Shown: positions 53,648-64,000 of the stretch, piece after piece
Layout of the letters: every line of letters starts with the position of its first letter
How positions within the stretch are numbered: position 1 is the stretch's first letter
NCBI GenBank assembly: GCA_001792895.1
Contig: MARA01000019.1
Coordinates: forward strand, 558,001 to 622,000
Source of the DNA: Lentinus brumalis
Lineage: Eukaryota; Basidiomycota; Agaricomycetes; Polyporales; Polyporaceae
DNA: 64,000 nt
Direction: 5' to 3'
Notes under the pieces: generated by a model
Seen by the model: the letters and a program-made list of their open reading frames with translations, nothing else
What the model was told of the DNA's origin: nothing
Databases searched by the model: none
Translations under genes and position numbers: made by a program

Positions 53648-54853
53648 AGCGAATGACGACTGGGAGTGGCGTAGTAACACAGTCAGACGTTAGAAAACTC
53701 CAGGGAGCAGATGAATTGGACGGGCGACGGTGAACACAGAGTGAACTTGGGGAGAGAAGCCCGAGGGAATAATACGGCGAGGCCATTTTGACGGCAACAA
53801 GAGATATGTGGTCCCTCCCGAGCGCAGTTTGGGCGCAGTTGGCAAGGTTTGATGAGCTACTTATGTGATCATTAGTAGATCAAGGGAGAACAATCGACCG
53901 TCTCGCAGATTCACCGCCGACGCTGTGTCTCAGGCTTCAGCCTGTGTTCGGCCACATTGACAGGTCACGCAGCCCAGGACTAGCCGCTCCACGTTGACCA
54001 TAGCCCCATATCAGCCCAATCTCCGGATAAGTAAGCAGCGCGATTGGGAGTCCCGTAAGTACCGGAACGAACTGCTCGGAACACCTTGACCTCCGCTGGC
54101 ACTGGCAGTGGTGCGCCAGTAGCAATGCAACTTCAGATGCGCTCATACTTCCAATGTGCTCCCGAGGACCCTGCGATGGATGACGTTATCGTAGCTCTGG
54201 ATCACATGAGCAACAAGTAGGTTTTACGGCGGCGAGAATGTCCCTCCCTCGCTTTCCAGGAGAACCGAGTTGGGAGGCGAAACCTGTCCCGTCCGGGCGT
54301 GCCCATCCAGGCCCATTCACTTCTGAGAAGCACATACATACGTAGTATGTAACTGGGACGGATGATCATCGATCTTGGCCACTTGGGCGGCGAGCGATTC
54401 AGATGGGCGACAGTGGGCGCTGCGACGTTCGCGCTTGGCACGGCGACGTGCGGCTTCAATTGTTCCCCACTGCCCTCCAGTGCTCGCCCGATCAATCAAA
54501 GCGGGTTTACGGTCTACCGTATGCAGCGTTTGTCGATGACGACAGCATGATACAAGATATTCACTTACGGTGCGGTACAGTGGAAAACTGTTGAGCCGAC
54601 TGCAGCAGGCAGGAACCCACGCACTGCCAGATGGAGACCTTCTTTAACTGTCCTCGTGAAGTGAAGCGTATCGGCATTGGGGATCTTTCCGGTTGTGGAT
54701 TGCCACGATTCACGAAACAAGGTGCATCGCGCGACAGCTCCCGGGAGTATCGCAAGTCCATCGTCAGTCTGCCATGGCCCATAGTATTTCTCGTATTCTA
54801 TCCAACATGAATCAGCTCGGGCGGGTATGCAGCTCAAACCATGACCAATCGAC
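53648..54853. other. Spacer without a recognisable gene
   Basis: About 1.2 kb. Frames of up to 97 codons (for example 54202-54495, minus) lack known motifs and are not called. Confidence 0.45.
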
Positions 54854-56330
54854 TCAGAGTTTGGATAACCCCACCGCTCTTACAGAACTTGCGTATGACG
54901 CGTAAGATGGAGATGCGGCGAGCTCACGCGGATGGAGGTGCGACTTCTCCTTCCGTTCCTTCTCCGCCATCATGAACGCCCACTCCAACAGCCTGGTGAT
55001 AAGGTCATCCAGCTCTGCTTCCGTGTTCTTGGCATGAACGACGACGCGGATGCGCTCCTGGCCGCGGGGGACCGCCGGGTAGGGTATGGGGCGGGTGTCG
55101 TAGCCCAGGTTGCGGAGGAACTCCGCGAGGGGCATGGGTGCGCTCGTTATGATTGGGAAGATAGGACTAGTGATTCCCTCCGGGAAGCCGGACGGTGTGT
55201 TTCGAGGGAAAGGCGAGAGAATGTGAGGGGGTGTAGACGCAAGCGCAACTTTGAGCTTTTGCTCGAAAGACGCGGATAGACGGTGGAGCGACGATATCAG
55301 CTGCGAGGGATGGGCCAATCAGCGCGGAACACATAGCAAGCGATATAACGTCGTACCTCGGTTCCAGCTTCGCTTTCAATGTAGTCGCAGGATGCATCCA
55401 TTGCGGCGACGGTGGCGTAGGAGAGCGAAGTCGAGAATATGAATGGGCGACCGTAGTTGATGATGTACTTGCGGACGACCGGAGAGCAGAGCAGGACCGC
55501 TGAAGGGATCGAACGTCAGTACAACACTGAGCGCCATGCCACAACTGACATGCACAGAACGTACCACCGGTGAGCGCACGTGCTTTACCAAAGGTATGGA
55601 GCACGGTGTCGACACGGTTCTCTAGGCCAAGGGCGGACACAAGTCCGCGGCCCTGCGTACCGTATATTCCAGTCGAATGCGCCTCGTCGACAGCGATGTG
55701 TCCGCACCCAGGAGGGATCAGTTCGTCGACCAGCTGAACGAGTTCAGGCAAGGGTGCGAAGTCGCCGTCCATGCTGTACAAGCTCTCCACGGCTATGAAC
55801 AGAGTCGCCGAGCCGCGAGCGATCTCCGGGTGTGCGCCGAGGACACGAAGAATGGTGTCGCGCAGCGACGGGATGGAGTTGTGTGAGAAGGAATAGAGAG
55901 CACTCCGGGCCCGGGAGCCGAGCAGCCCGTCGCGCGTGGAGGCGTGTACGAGCTCGTCGAAAATGATGGCGTCGCCTGCCTGAGGTACGGCCTGCCAGAA
56001 CGCGACGTTCGCATCGAATCCGGAGTTGAAGAGAAGGGCGGATGGAGCCCGGAAGAACGTCTTCATCCTCTCTTCAAACAGGACGTGCACGTGGGCGTTT
56101 CCGCACAGCACGCGCGATCCTCCGCTCCCGAAGACGAGTGGCATCTGCGAGATCTTGTCCAGGAATGCCTGACGGAGCTTTGGGTCGGTGCAGAGCGAAA
56201 GGTAATCATTGGAGAAAAGATCTGCGGTGGGGAACGAGACGTCGTTGTGCAGAAGGTCCTGCGTAGGTACCAACCGGCGCTGGCGTTCATCGATAGCTCG
56301 CTCGAGAGCGACGGAAAGGGGAGGTGACAT
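54854..56330 (-). CDS. PLP-dependent alpha-oxoamine synthase-like enzyme (BioF/KAPA synthase type)
   Basis: Exons 55565-56330, 55357-55499 and 54854-55300 join in phase to 451 aa. Class-II aminotransferase fold: the N-terminal region reads LFSNDYLSLCTDPKLRQAFL, and the glycine-rich substrate loop is FGSGGSRVLCGNAHVHVLFE. Next come ALLFNSGFDANVAFWQA, DAIIFDELVHASTRDGL (PLP-stacking His), and IAVDEAHSTGIYGTQGRG (Asp and His contacting the pyridine ring). The PLP lysine lies in HTFGKARALTGG. The C-terminal domain has RVVVHAKNTEAELDDLITRL. Such enzymes condense an amino acid with an acyl-CoA; KAPA synthase in biotin synthesis is one example. In fungi, related copies also occur in secondary metabolism. 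Substrates cannot be read from the sequence. Confidence 0.9.
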
Positions 56331-57749
56331 GGTTCCTTGCGAACGAGTGTGCGTATGAGGAGATGGAGAAGAACGACAGGGAGAGACTTCTGGATCGAGA
56401 CCGCAGATTTTACCCTCGTCGTGATGCTTCTAGGACGAGGAAGAACATATCAGATGTGTACTGCATGTGGTGTATCTTGTACCTGCAAGTGGTTCAAGCG
56501 ATCAGAACTGTCACCGCTCGAGACTCACAGACAATGCGGGAGATGAACCGCCGCATAATGCGAGGCCGCCTTGTCGCAGTGGGTATCTCCGTATCTGCGC
56601 AGGCTACTAGTTCATCACGCCGGAACACCGTGGAGAGTGAATCGAGCGTAGCGCTGATGAGGGGGATCCGCAGACTTGGACTAGGCTGTGTCGAGCAGTG
56701 TCGAGACTCGAGCGGGATGATGAGGACGGAGACGTCGAGGAGAAGAAGAGAATGAACATGTCAGAATCCGCCAGTGCCACAGGTGCAGCCAATTTGAAGT
56801 TTGAAGTTGCAGTGCCGCTCAAAGAAATCTCGCTATGTACGTGGAGGATGCCATGAGGATGATGAGCTGGATACCTGCAGGCGTAGCAGGCCGGACCAGG
56901 ACATGATGATGATGGACTGCTTCAAGGTCGAGGGCGTCTAAAACTTTGCCTCCTCCCACTGCCAGCTCCTCCCGCCACCTGGCATCCGGACGCCGACGCC
57001 CCGTCTACATAAATTAAAACGTATAGTCGGCTTGTACTCACTGCTCAGTGTACTCGCTTGAGTCAATTACTTGTCATCGGCACCCCGTCATCGTCTCACC
57101 CCTGCGCCAGGATGCTGCCGTGACGTATGTCTGAGTCTCACGTATGTCTTGCCAACATGCAGTACTGTACACACGAATCTAACAGTGCAAGGGCCATATA
57201 CGGTACGTGCCTACCCACTGCGACAGACAATCGAATTTTAAGCACAGGGCGAGTAGTGCCTGCCGCCGGCTTTTAGACCCGAGGGATCCCCGTTTTAAGC
57301 ATCAGAACCGCCTCCGGCGTGGTTCGGGCGCGGAGTGAAGTGCTTTGGTAGCTTCGTTATCCTGAGCGTCCTGTGCCCGACTCATGCCTTCCCTTCATCA
57401 TGATAGATGCGGACAGCTGTCGTCGAAGACAAGAAGTCGTGCCACAAAGCACCGCGGTTGGACAGAAACCGGACCCCGGAGACCTGCGCTGCCGCTTTCC
57501 GAACGTCTTCGTGGGATCACAGTTGGATCACAGCCCCCTGAAGCGACTCCCGCTGATCAGCACGCCCACTGTGCGCCCACTGCGGCGCAGTACCCTGTTC
57601 GTACATACCCGAAACCCTTCAAGCTGTGGGCGATCCGGACACAAGACCGCACTGCTCATAAACGTGGTTAGTGCATGTGTGGAGGCGATAGCACCCTTGA
57701 CTGACCATTGGCTCTCTGTTCGTTCAGCTGCCACTGCTTGCGAACCAGC
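56331..57749. other. Divergent region between BioF-like and GNAT genes
   Basis: About 1.4 kb of spacer between divergent genes. Frames at 56324-56755 and 57373-57828 overlap it but show no domain and are not called. Confidence 0.5.
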
Positions 57750-58785
57750 ATGTCGTCCAAAAGGGATCCCGGGGCTTACGTCCGAGTGGCCCGACCCTCT
57801 GATCACGCTGCGAGTGCCCGGGTTCTGACGCGGGCTTTCGCGAAGGACCCTGCGATGAATTGGTACGGGGGCGTGACGGAGTTGGTGGAGGATGTCGAGC
57901 ACCCGACGCCCAAAGCCAAGCGCAGCATGCGGAACCTGAGCTGGTTCCAGGAGGCGTTGCTCAAGCTCACGGTGCTCGTCGGGGGCGTCGTCACTGTGGT
58001 TGTTGTCCCACGAACCGATGCCAAGGATGAAGCTGGAGCGAGCACGATCAAGGACAAGGAGAAACCAGACGAAGAGGTCGTGGCAGTGTGCCTATGGCTT
58101 CCGCCGGGCAAGACGCTCGACGTGGGGCCCATCACCGTGTTCCGATCTGGCCTTCTGAAAGTCCTCAGAGGTTGGGGATTCGGAGGTGTCAAGGTGAGTC
58201 GCTGCAATTCTGTTGACGCCGGGCCGCGTGTCGCTCACATTATGACTTGTCAGCGCGTGTTATTCGAGTTCTCGCCTGCTGTGGAACACAGCTTGGAGAA
58301 GTCGTTCAAGGCCCGCGGACTGGAGCGACTTGACTCGTGGCACTTACTGACAGTCGTCGTGGACCCCGACCATCAGAAGAAGGGTACGTGGCGTCGTGGC
58401 GCTTGTTGTTGAAAAGTCGTCGATAACGCTCTTGTGCTATGCAGGATATTCTTCTATGCTCATGGAAGAAGGATTCCGACGCACTTCCCCGAAACCGGTA
58501 CATCTGGAGGCTACGACGCCGGCCAGCCGAGACATTTATGCCCGGTATGGGTTCGAGGTACTACTCTGCGCCGTGTGATGGGACATGAACGCTGTTGTAA
58601 GACTGATATGCTGTCGGATAGATCGACGAAGTACACCACTTTGGCGTCGGGAAGGTTGACAAGAACGGCGTCAAGGCCAAGGGCGAGGCTGCGACTGGAT
58701 TCCCGGAGTGGATCATGACGAAGGTAGGGTCTCTTTCCGGATCTCCGGATAATGTCTGACCTTCGTGTTGCTCGAGCAGTGGTAG
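57750..58785 (+). CDS. GNAT-family N-acetyltransferase
   Basis: Exons 57750-58193, 58254-58383, 58445-58557, 58622-58723 and a 6-nt last exon 58780-58785 (Trp-stop) give 264 aa. It begins MSSKRDPGAYVRVARPSDHA and ARVLTRAFAKDPAMNWYGG. A hydrophobic insertion follows, then VVAVCLWLPPGKTL. The acetyl-CoA site is TVVVDPDHQKKGYSSMLMEE (beta-4 and the Q/RxxGxG/A loop), and the C-terminal strand reads LEATTPASRDIYARYGFE. Asn/Asp at the beta-4 bulge and the ARYGFE ending are classic GNAT features of fungal single-domain acetyltransferases. The acceptor is unknown. LINE 2 is inserted only about 28 bp after its stop codon, so the native 3' UTR is cut. Confidence 0.87.
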
Positions 58786-58813
58786 ACACGACAGTGGTCG
58801 ATGCGCATGTATC

Positions 58814-58968
58814 TTTTTTTTTTTTTTTTTTTGGGTTCTATTGCGACGCAGACGATACACATGTACAGGACTAGTATACGGGCTGTGAAGTATCCCAGGC
58901 TTGCGTATACAAGGGACCTCGCGCCGTCGGCGAGATGAGGCGGTGGCCGCCCTCTTAGGCGGGGTGCG
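58814..58968 (-). other. 3' UTR and poly(A) tail of LINE 2
   Basis: Poly(T) of 19 nt on the plus strand (58814-58832) and 136 bp between it and the ORF2 stop. It lies directly downstream of the GNAT stop codon at 58785. Confidence 0.85.
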
Positions 58969-61900
58969 TCAAGCACCGGCGTGATTGAAGAAACGGTTCT
59001 CGCGAACCATCTCGAATTGAAGTTCGTAGTCGTAGCGCGGGGACTCGGCGTCCCACGTCGCAGGATTGCAGGTGACGCAGCGGGGGTCGTAGTCCGTTTC
59101 GTGACACACCGCGAAGGTGAAAGAGCCGGGGAAGGCGCGGAGCCATTGGGAGATCAGGGGGAAGGGGTCGAGGGCCTCGGTGAAGAGGCGGAAGGGGATG
59201 CGATCCGGGGACGTGAGGTCGAACCAGCTGCACTCCTCGACGATGTGGAGGCGTGTCTGCAGCCCGCCCACCCAGCAGTGGCAGTGGGTCGGGTTGTCGG
59301 GGTGGAATCGCACGCGGTATTCGCCCGTGGGTGCGTGCCCGGTGAGGAAGCGGATGGCGCGAGCGGTCAGGGCAGTACCCTCGAAGTGCGTGAGCGGGAA
59401 CTTGCCCGTGTGGGTGACAACGCGAAGCGCGTCGGAGTCCGGCCACGAGCTGCCCCAGTACGCGTCCCGTTTGCGGCGGTACTTGTAGTTCGGGCAGTCG
59501 CCGCCCGGGCAGGGCAGTTCGAGTGGGTGGGAGTGCGGTGGCGGCGTGCCGATGTGAGCGGCCGTGCGCCAGGACGCGAGCGCGTCCGCCTTCGCCGCGG
59601 CCCGTAGAGAGAGGTAGGAGCGGAGGCTGGTGCCGTCGTCCGCCGCGGCACCCTTGACGTCCTCGTCGATGAGTTCGTTGTAGCGGATGCCGGTGTGGGA
59701 TGGGATCCAGTGCAGCTCCACGCGGTGTTGTGGTGCCGCGTCGAGCCACTGGTTGAGGATGGTGCAGGTGCGTACGGAGACAGACTGCTGTCCGTGCACC
59801 GTAGTCTTGAAGATCGTCTCCAGGGCCGAGCGGCTGTCCCCGAAGACGTGGATGGTGCCCGCACAGTGGCGGGCTGAGATGGAGAACGCGAACCCGAGGG
59901 CGATCATCTCAGCGTCGTAGCTGTGGCAATCGCCCTGGGGACGCACATGACGGTGCTGCAAGCGGCCGTGGTGGTAGATGTGCACGCCGGCGGCGGATTG
60001 TCGGTGCGTGCGGTCGACGCTGCCGTCCGTGAAGCATGTGTAGGCCGTGTCGTCTGCCAGAGCGGCGTCGATGCGCGGCGTGAGGGACGTGCGGACCCAG
60101 GCCTCGAGCTCGTCCGAGTTCTTTTTCTTCGGGGCGTCGAGGTGCATCACGATGCGCTGCTCGAAGTCAGCGCGGTCTGTGAGCCGTTCGCCTGGGCGGC
60201 AGATCGGTGCGTAGAGGTCAAAGCGTTCCGTGACAGTGTTGACGTCCGCGGCGGCGAGAGCCGTAGGGAGGGAGGCAGCCGGGCCGGTGAGGCGGACAGG
60301 GAAGCGCGGGAGGATGGGGACCCCGTCGACTGACACGTCGCTGCGGACGGCCAGATAGAGCGCGGCAACGGGGTGTGATTGCGGAAGGGTGGTGATGCGG
60401 GCATAGTACCGCTTGCAGAGCTTGAGGATCTGGTCGCCGATGGGCATGAGCCCGCCGAACGCTTGCAGTGCGCCTGCGGGCGACGTGCGGAACGCTCCAG
60501 TTATCCACCGGGCGGCGGCGTTGTGTGCGAGGCGGAGCGGCTTCATGCGCTCCTTGGTGCGGGTGTGGTACCACGCCTGGCATCCGTAGGTCATAAGTGG
60601 GACCACACAGGAGATGTAGAGCTGGCGCTTCTGCCGCGGAGACAGGCCACGCTCCGAGTTGCCGAGCGAGAGCATGGCGCGGACGGTGTTCAAGGCCGAC
60701 TGTGCGTAGTGCTTGATGTGCGCCGTGAAGGTCAGCGCAGGGTCGTAGAAGATGCCCAGGTACCGCCAGACCGCAAGAGCGTCCAAGCGGATGGTGTCGG
60801 TGAGCTGAAGGGGCGCAGCGGACTGATACTGCGCCCACCAGATCATGCGAGGGTGGTCAGGAGGCGCAGCGCGGGGCTTCGGCGGTGGGAAGTGACAGTA
60901 CTCGGTCTTGTCATGCTCGATGACAAGACCGAGGCGGGTGAGCTGCACGACGCAGCCGCGGTACGACGTGCGCAGGCGGTTGTGGACGTCGTCCGTGGTG
61001 GCAGCCGTGCTGACGAGCAGTCCGTCGTCGACATAGAAGGTGAGGGGTGTGCGGGGCGGGGAGTCCGCTTCGACGGGACAGAGGACATGCAGCGCGGGGG
61101 AGAGATAGATGTTGGTCAATACCGGAGACAGCGCTGAGCCCTGGCCGGCGCCGACGCCCGGTGCCGCGTAGGTGCGTTCTGAGGTGCGCGTGCCCCAGAC
61201 GAAGCGAGTGGAGCGGTTGAGGAGGTAGGAGCGGAAGAAGTTCTGGTACGCTCCAGCAAAGCCATAGCGTGCCAGAATGCGGATGAGCATGTCATGCTGC
61301 ATCGAGGGAAAGAACTGCGCAACGTCAAAGGCCAGGCAGCCCGTGACGAGGCGGTTCTTCCAGCCTGATCGGATGTGGTGCGTGAGTGCGACAGCTGCGT
61401 CGACAGTCGACCGTTGTTTGCAGCCGCCCATCTGGTTGGGGTGAAGGAGTTGCAGGGCGTTGCAGTCGAAGTGTAGGCGTTCAGCCAGCATCCGCTCGCA
61501 TAGCTTGCCGATGCAGCTGAGCAGGACGATGGGCCGGTAAGCCTTGACGCGGGAGTAGTCGGGCTTGTGCGGCTTGGGGATGATGACGGAGACTGCCGTC
61601 TTGAATGCCTCTGGCCAGTGCCCAAGCCGCAGGCAGGCATTGAAGAGCTCGAGCAGCACGTCCGTGACGTCGTGCGTGATCTCCCCGGTATCGTCCTTGA
61701 AGCCGGGGAGCCGGGTGAGGGCGCGGATGTGCATCCAGCGCACATGGTCGCCACCGGGCGAGGAGTTCGGCGCGGTTTTGAGCTGATCCAGAAGTTCAGC
61801 GCGGGAGAAGGGGGTGAACGGGCGGGTGGGTGGCTGCGGGACAGCAGGCTCGTCGAGAATGGAGTGGTCGACAGGCCGGTCCACAGCCGAGTGGAAGTTC

Positions 61901-63420
61901 CGGTGTAGAGCGTCGAAGAGCTCCGCGTCAGAGGTGACAGCGCGACCCTGGTCGACGATGGTGGTAGTGGTTGGCAGCGGACGCGGCCGCGTCCAGGACA
62001 TGAGGTCCCAGACGCGCCGCTGGGTGTCGGCAACCTCGACGATTTGGCCGTCGAAGAATGTGCGTTTGGCGGCCTTGGCGGCGGACCGCATGCGGTGTCG
62101 GGCGTCGCGCAGCGCTCTTGTTGAGGCGGCTGCCCGGGCCCGAAGCGCGACGGTGTAGAAGTCGAGGATGGCGGTCTGCGTCGCAGCATCGCAGACGAGG
62201 CCGTCGTCATCGGGGAAGATGGAGAGCGCGTCGTGCGCTACACGGCGGGCGTCCGGCGAGGCGAGGTGCCAGGATGGCTCGCGAGCCAGGAGAGAGGCTG
62301 CGGTGTCCTCGGCAGTGGCGTGGTCGAGTATGACGCGGCGCAGAGATGAGCGGGCGATATTGAGGTCGCGCGCGTAGGACCGGTCGTCCAGGGCAGCCCA
62401 CGCCCGGGATGCAGACGTACAGGACCCGTCCCACCAGCGCCGAGAGCGGTCGCAGATGTCCGGGACCACTGCATTGCCATTCCAAGCCCAGGCGAAGGCA
62501 GACATGAGGCGGTTGACGCGGAGGTCAAGCTCGTCGACAGAGTCGATGCGGGCGGGTGAGACGAAGATCATGTCGTAGAACACATCTTCGACGAACTCGG
62601 CATTGAGCTCGCTGTTGCGAGGGCTGATGGTGGCCGTGTGCTCGCCCGCTGCCCGCATGAACGGAACGCGGGCGAGGAGGGGTGCGTGGTCGGAACCGAG
62701 CCGCCAGTGACTGCGGACGGCCACTTCCAAGTCTTCACCGGCCGGCCCGAAGACGAGGTCAATGACAGAGCGGCGGAGCGTGAGGTTGTGTGGAAAATGG
62801 GTGGGCGTGTTGGCCGGAGAGAGGAGGACGTGCCCCAGTGCCATGGAGAGCTCCACGACCTCCTGAACGCGTGCCGCAGAGGACGTCTGGTCAGGTCGGA
62901 GGCGGGAGTCCCACAGAAGAGCGTGAGTGTTGAAGTCTCCGCCGCAGAGGTCGATGCCGGCCAGGGCGTCGGGCTGCGATAGGAGGTATGAGACGGCGGC
63001 ATTGTCGGTGTCGTTGTAGACATTGAGGATGTCGATGGTCGCGACACCAGGGTGGAGGGAGACCGCGACGCGCATCGCATCGCGATGTTTGATTTCACTC
63101 GCCAAGCGAGCTGCAGCTCGAGGCCAGCGGGAGCGGTTGATATATACGACGACGCGGGCCGCGTACTGAGGTGAGACGAGCGTCCACTTTGGGTGGTGCT
63201 GCGTTCCTAGGAGGTTGTTAGCATCGTCGACGCGCTCATGCGGGCCGAGGGCAGAGCGCGCCGACACAGATGTGACTTTGATGATACCGTAGTATGGTTC
63301 CTGCACGCAGAGAACGTCCACTTTATCTGAGAAGAAGTCCAGGGCGGCCGAAGCCACCGCAGGAGAGTGATTGACATTAAAGAACGCCACATTGATACAA
63401 TGCTCGCCCGGTGTGATCAT
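58969..63420 (-). CDS. LINE 2 ORF2: endonuclease, reverse transcriptase, RNase H
   Basis: Intact 1483-aa polyprotein. The endonuclease begins at about residue 8 (INVAFFNVNHS) with VLCVQEPYYG, GGDFNTHALLWD and GSDHAPLLARV. Reverse transcriptase motifs include NSSPGGDHVRWMHI, RPIVLLSCIGKLCERMLAER, HPNQMGGCKQRSTVDAAVAL, AFDVAQFFPSMQHDMLIRIL, GVGAGQGSALSPVLTNIYLS and the catalytic FYVDDGLL at about residue 790. RNase H starts at about residue 1125: CFTDGSVDRTHRQSAAG, SYDAEMIALGFAF, VFGDSRSALETIF and HWIPSHTGIRYNELIDEDVK. A C-terminal Cys/His motif reads HCHCWVGGLQTRLHIVEEC. All expected catalytic positions are present. The start at 63420 is 9 bp after the ORF1 stop, which suggests reinitiation or coupled translation. 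Confidence 0.95.
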   Translation of the reverse strand: MITPGEHCINVAFFNVNHSPAVASAALDFFSDKVDVLCVQEPYYGIIKVTSVSARSALGPHERVDDANNLLGTQHHPKWTLVSPQYAARVVVYINRSRWPRAAARLASEIKHRDAMRVAVSLHPGVATIDILNVYNDTDNAAVSYLLSQPDALAGIDLCGGDFNTHALLWDSRLRPDQTSSAARVQEVVELSMALGHVLLSPANTPTHFPHNLTLRRSVIDLVFGPAGEDLEVAVRSHWRLGSDHAPLLARVPFMRAAGEHTATISPRNSELNAEFVEDVFYDMIFVSPARIDSVDELDLRVNRLMSAFAWAWNGNAVVPDICDRSRRWWDGSCTSASRAWAALDDRSYARDLNIARSSLRRVILDHATAEDTAASLLAREPSWHLASPDARRVAHDALSIFPDDDGLVCDAATQTAILDFYTVALRARAAASTRALRDARHRMRSAAKAAKRTFFDGQIVEVADTQRRVWDLMSWTRPRPLPTTTTIVDQGRAVTSDAELFDALHRNFHSAVDRPVDHSILDEPAVPQPPTRPFTPFSRAELLDQLKTAPNSSPGGDHVRWMHIRALTRLPGFKDDTGEITHDVTDVLLELFNACLRLGHWPEAFKTAVSVIIPKPHKPDYSRVKAYRPIVLLSCIGKLCERMLAERLHFDCNALQLLHPNQMGGCKQRSTVDAAVALTHHIRSGWKNRLVTGCLAFDVAQFFPSMQHDMLIRILARYGFAGAYQNFFRSYLLNRSTRFVWGTRTSERTYAAPGVGAGQGSALSPVLTNIYLSPALHVLCPVEADSPPRTPLTFYVDDGLLVSTAATTDDVHNRLRTSYRGCVVQLTRLGLVIEHDKTEYCHFPPPKPRAAPPDHPRMIWWAQYQSAAPLQLTDTIRLDALAVWRYLGIFYDPALTFTAHIKHYAQSALNTVRAMLSLGNSERGLSPRQKRQLYISCVVPLMTYGCQAWYHTRTKERMKPLRLAHNAAARWITGAFRTSPAGALQAFGGLMPIGDQILKLCKRYYARITTLPQSHPVAALYLAVRSDVSVDGVPILPRFPVRLTGPAASLPTALAAADVNTVTERFDLYAPICRPGERLTDRADFEQRIVMHLDAPKKKNSDELEAWVRTSLTPRIDAALADDTAYTCFTDGSVDRTHRQSAAGVHIYHHGRLQHRHVRPQGDCHSYDAEMIALGFAFSISARHCAGTIHVFGDSRSALETIFKTTVHGQQSVSVRTCTILNQWLDAAPQHRVELHWIPSHTGIRYNELIDEDVKGAAADDGTSLRSYLSLRAAAKADALASWRTAAHIGTPPPHSHPLELPCPGGDCPNYKYRRKRDAYWGSSWPDSDALRVVTHTGKFPLTHFEGTALTARAIRFLTGHAPTGEYRVRFHPDNPTHCHCWVGGLQTRLHIVEECSWFDLTSPDRIPFRLFTEALDPFPLISQWLRAFPGSFTFAVCHETDYDPRCVTCNPATWDAESPRYDYELQFEMVRENRFFNHAGA

Positions 63421-63429
63421 AAATTCAAC

Positions 63430-64000
63430 TAGCGTGAAGAATGGACCGCCCTCCCGCCCGTGTCAAGCTCACTGGGGGACGCATCGTGTGAGAAGAGGCA
63501 GACAGACGTTGGGCCGAAACGTACCTGTCTGCCATCATGTGAAGGTCGCTTGCCGGCGGCGCGCGATGAGCTGCCGCCGGAGCTGTGGCGGTCAAACGCG
63601 CCGGGGATGTACTGGCGGTTTCCCTGGGAGTCGACGACACCGACCGAGCCAGAAGGCTGCGCGTCGCGGCTGTTGACGAAGACGATGCCCGGTGCCGCCG
63701 CCGCCGTGGAAGGCAGGCGTTGGGCCGGGGCAGAGCGTGCAGGAGCTGGGGTGTCCGGGGCGAGGCGACGGCGAGCGTCGCGGACATCGCGGTAGAGGGC
63801 GTGGATGCGCTCCTGGTCGAAGCGCGCGCCATAGAACGGGCACGCCTCGTCGGTGGCCTCGTGAAGCTGGTCGCAGTTGATGCAGACCGGCGGGGTGTCG
63901 CAGCGCCCAGCGGCATGGGCGCCGCTCGCCTGGCAGCACTGCGCGTAGCTGAGGTGGTTGCGGGAGTTGTGGCTGCCGCCGCAGTGGGCGCACGCCGTGT
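63430..64000 (-). CDS. LINE 2 ORF1 (Gag-like), C-terminal part, cut by window edge
   Basis: The frame enters from beyond position 64000 and stops at 63430-63432. Its visible start holds Cys/His clusters resembling zinc knuckles: CAHCGGSHNSRNHLSYAQCC, and CINCDQLHEATDEAC (CX2CX3HX6C). YRDVRDARRRLAPDTPAPAR and a low-complexity Ala/Ser/Arg tail ending TGGRAVHSSR follow. This is the nucleic-acid-binding end of a LINE ORF1. The start codon and N-terminus are outside the window. Confidence 0.8.

Larger units (their letters stand above)
58814..64000 (-). mobile_element. LINE retrotransposon 2 (RNase-H-bearing), 5' part beyond the window
   Basis: A minus-strand non-LTR element. Its poly(A) tail appears as 19 T at 58814-58832, followed by a 136-bp 3' UTR, an intact 1483-aa ORF2 and the C-terminal part of ORF1 with zinc-knuckle-like Cys/His clusters running off the window end. 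ORF2 differs from that of LINE 1 in its catalytic box (YVDD instead of FADD), its C-terminal motif and its higher GC content, so it belongs to a different lineage. Its far target-site copy is not in the window. Confidence 0.9.

Noticed and set aside
58955..59749. A 264-codon frame and other long frames on both strands within 58.9-64 kb
   Set aside because: They are shadows of the GC-rich LINE 2 ORF2 with low-complexity Arg/Pro/Ser composition and no domain.
1..64000. CRISPR arrays, bacterial operons or Shine-Dalgarno sites
   Set aside because: The intron-rich genes and LINEs show eukaryotic nuclear DNA. No regularly spaced identical repeats of the CRISPR type exist; the regular repeats at 2.4-5.2 kb are coding exons.

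Overview
The window looks like nuclear DNA of an agaricomycete basidiomycete. The evidence is many introns of about 50-70 nt with GT..AG borders, five members of a basidiomycete-type DUF6534 multi-pass membrane family, a basidiomycete-type polyketide synthase fragment, and fungal RNase-H-containing LINE retrotransposons. All calls come from reading the sequence; splice sites were chosen by hand from GT/AG borders, phase and family conservation.

Layout. 1-2.1 kb: no gene recognised. 2.1-5.25 kb: two tandem paralogous genes for small secreted precursors in which almost every exon is a 39- or 42-nt, phase-0 cassette encoding one Gly-Tyr-Asn-Arg-Arg repeat (Arg-Arg = Kex2-type cleavage site). 5.6-10.9 kb: a 14-TM-type MFS exporter (minus) and a cytochrome P450 (plus), divergently arranged. 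11.9-22.4 kb: a DUF6534 gene, a 5'-truncated DUF6534 relic, an isoprenylcysteine O-methyltransferase, a membrane-anchored short-chain dehydrogenase and another DUF6534 gene. 22.9-27.5 kb: a monoacylglycerol-lipase-like hydrolase and a tail-anchored fatty aldehyde dehydrogenase, divergent. 27.6-46.4 kb: a head-to-head DUF6534 pair split by an 11.5-kb LINE with a perfect 19-bp target-site duplication. 46.9-58.8 kb: an SAM-dependent methyltransferase, a truncated polyketide synthase (acyltransferase) fragment, a multi-pass membrane protein, a PLP-dependent alpha-oxoamine-synthase-like enzyme and a GNAT acetyltransferase. 58.8 kb to the end: a second, unrelated LINE (minus), cut by the window edge.

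How it may fit together. The most interesting block is 2.1-10.9 kb. Two repeat-peptide precursors with signal peptides and Kex2-type sites lie directly beside an MFS exporter and a P450, an arrangement reminiscent of ascomycete Kex2-processed RiPP clusters such as ustiloxin. No UstYa-type (DUF3328) gene is visible and the core sequences do not match RiPP cores I know, so a new peptide class is a hypothesis. The lipase and fatty aldehyde dehydrogenase suggest ordinary lipid catabolism. The rest is a typical accessory fungal region with lineage-specific membrane proteins, relics and retroelements.
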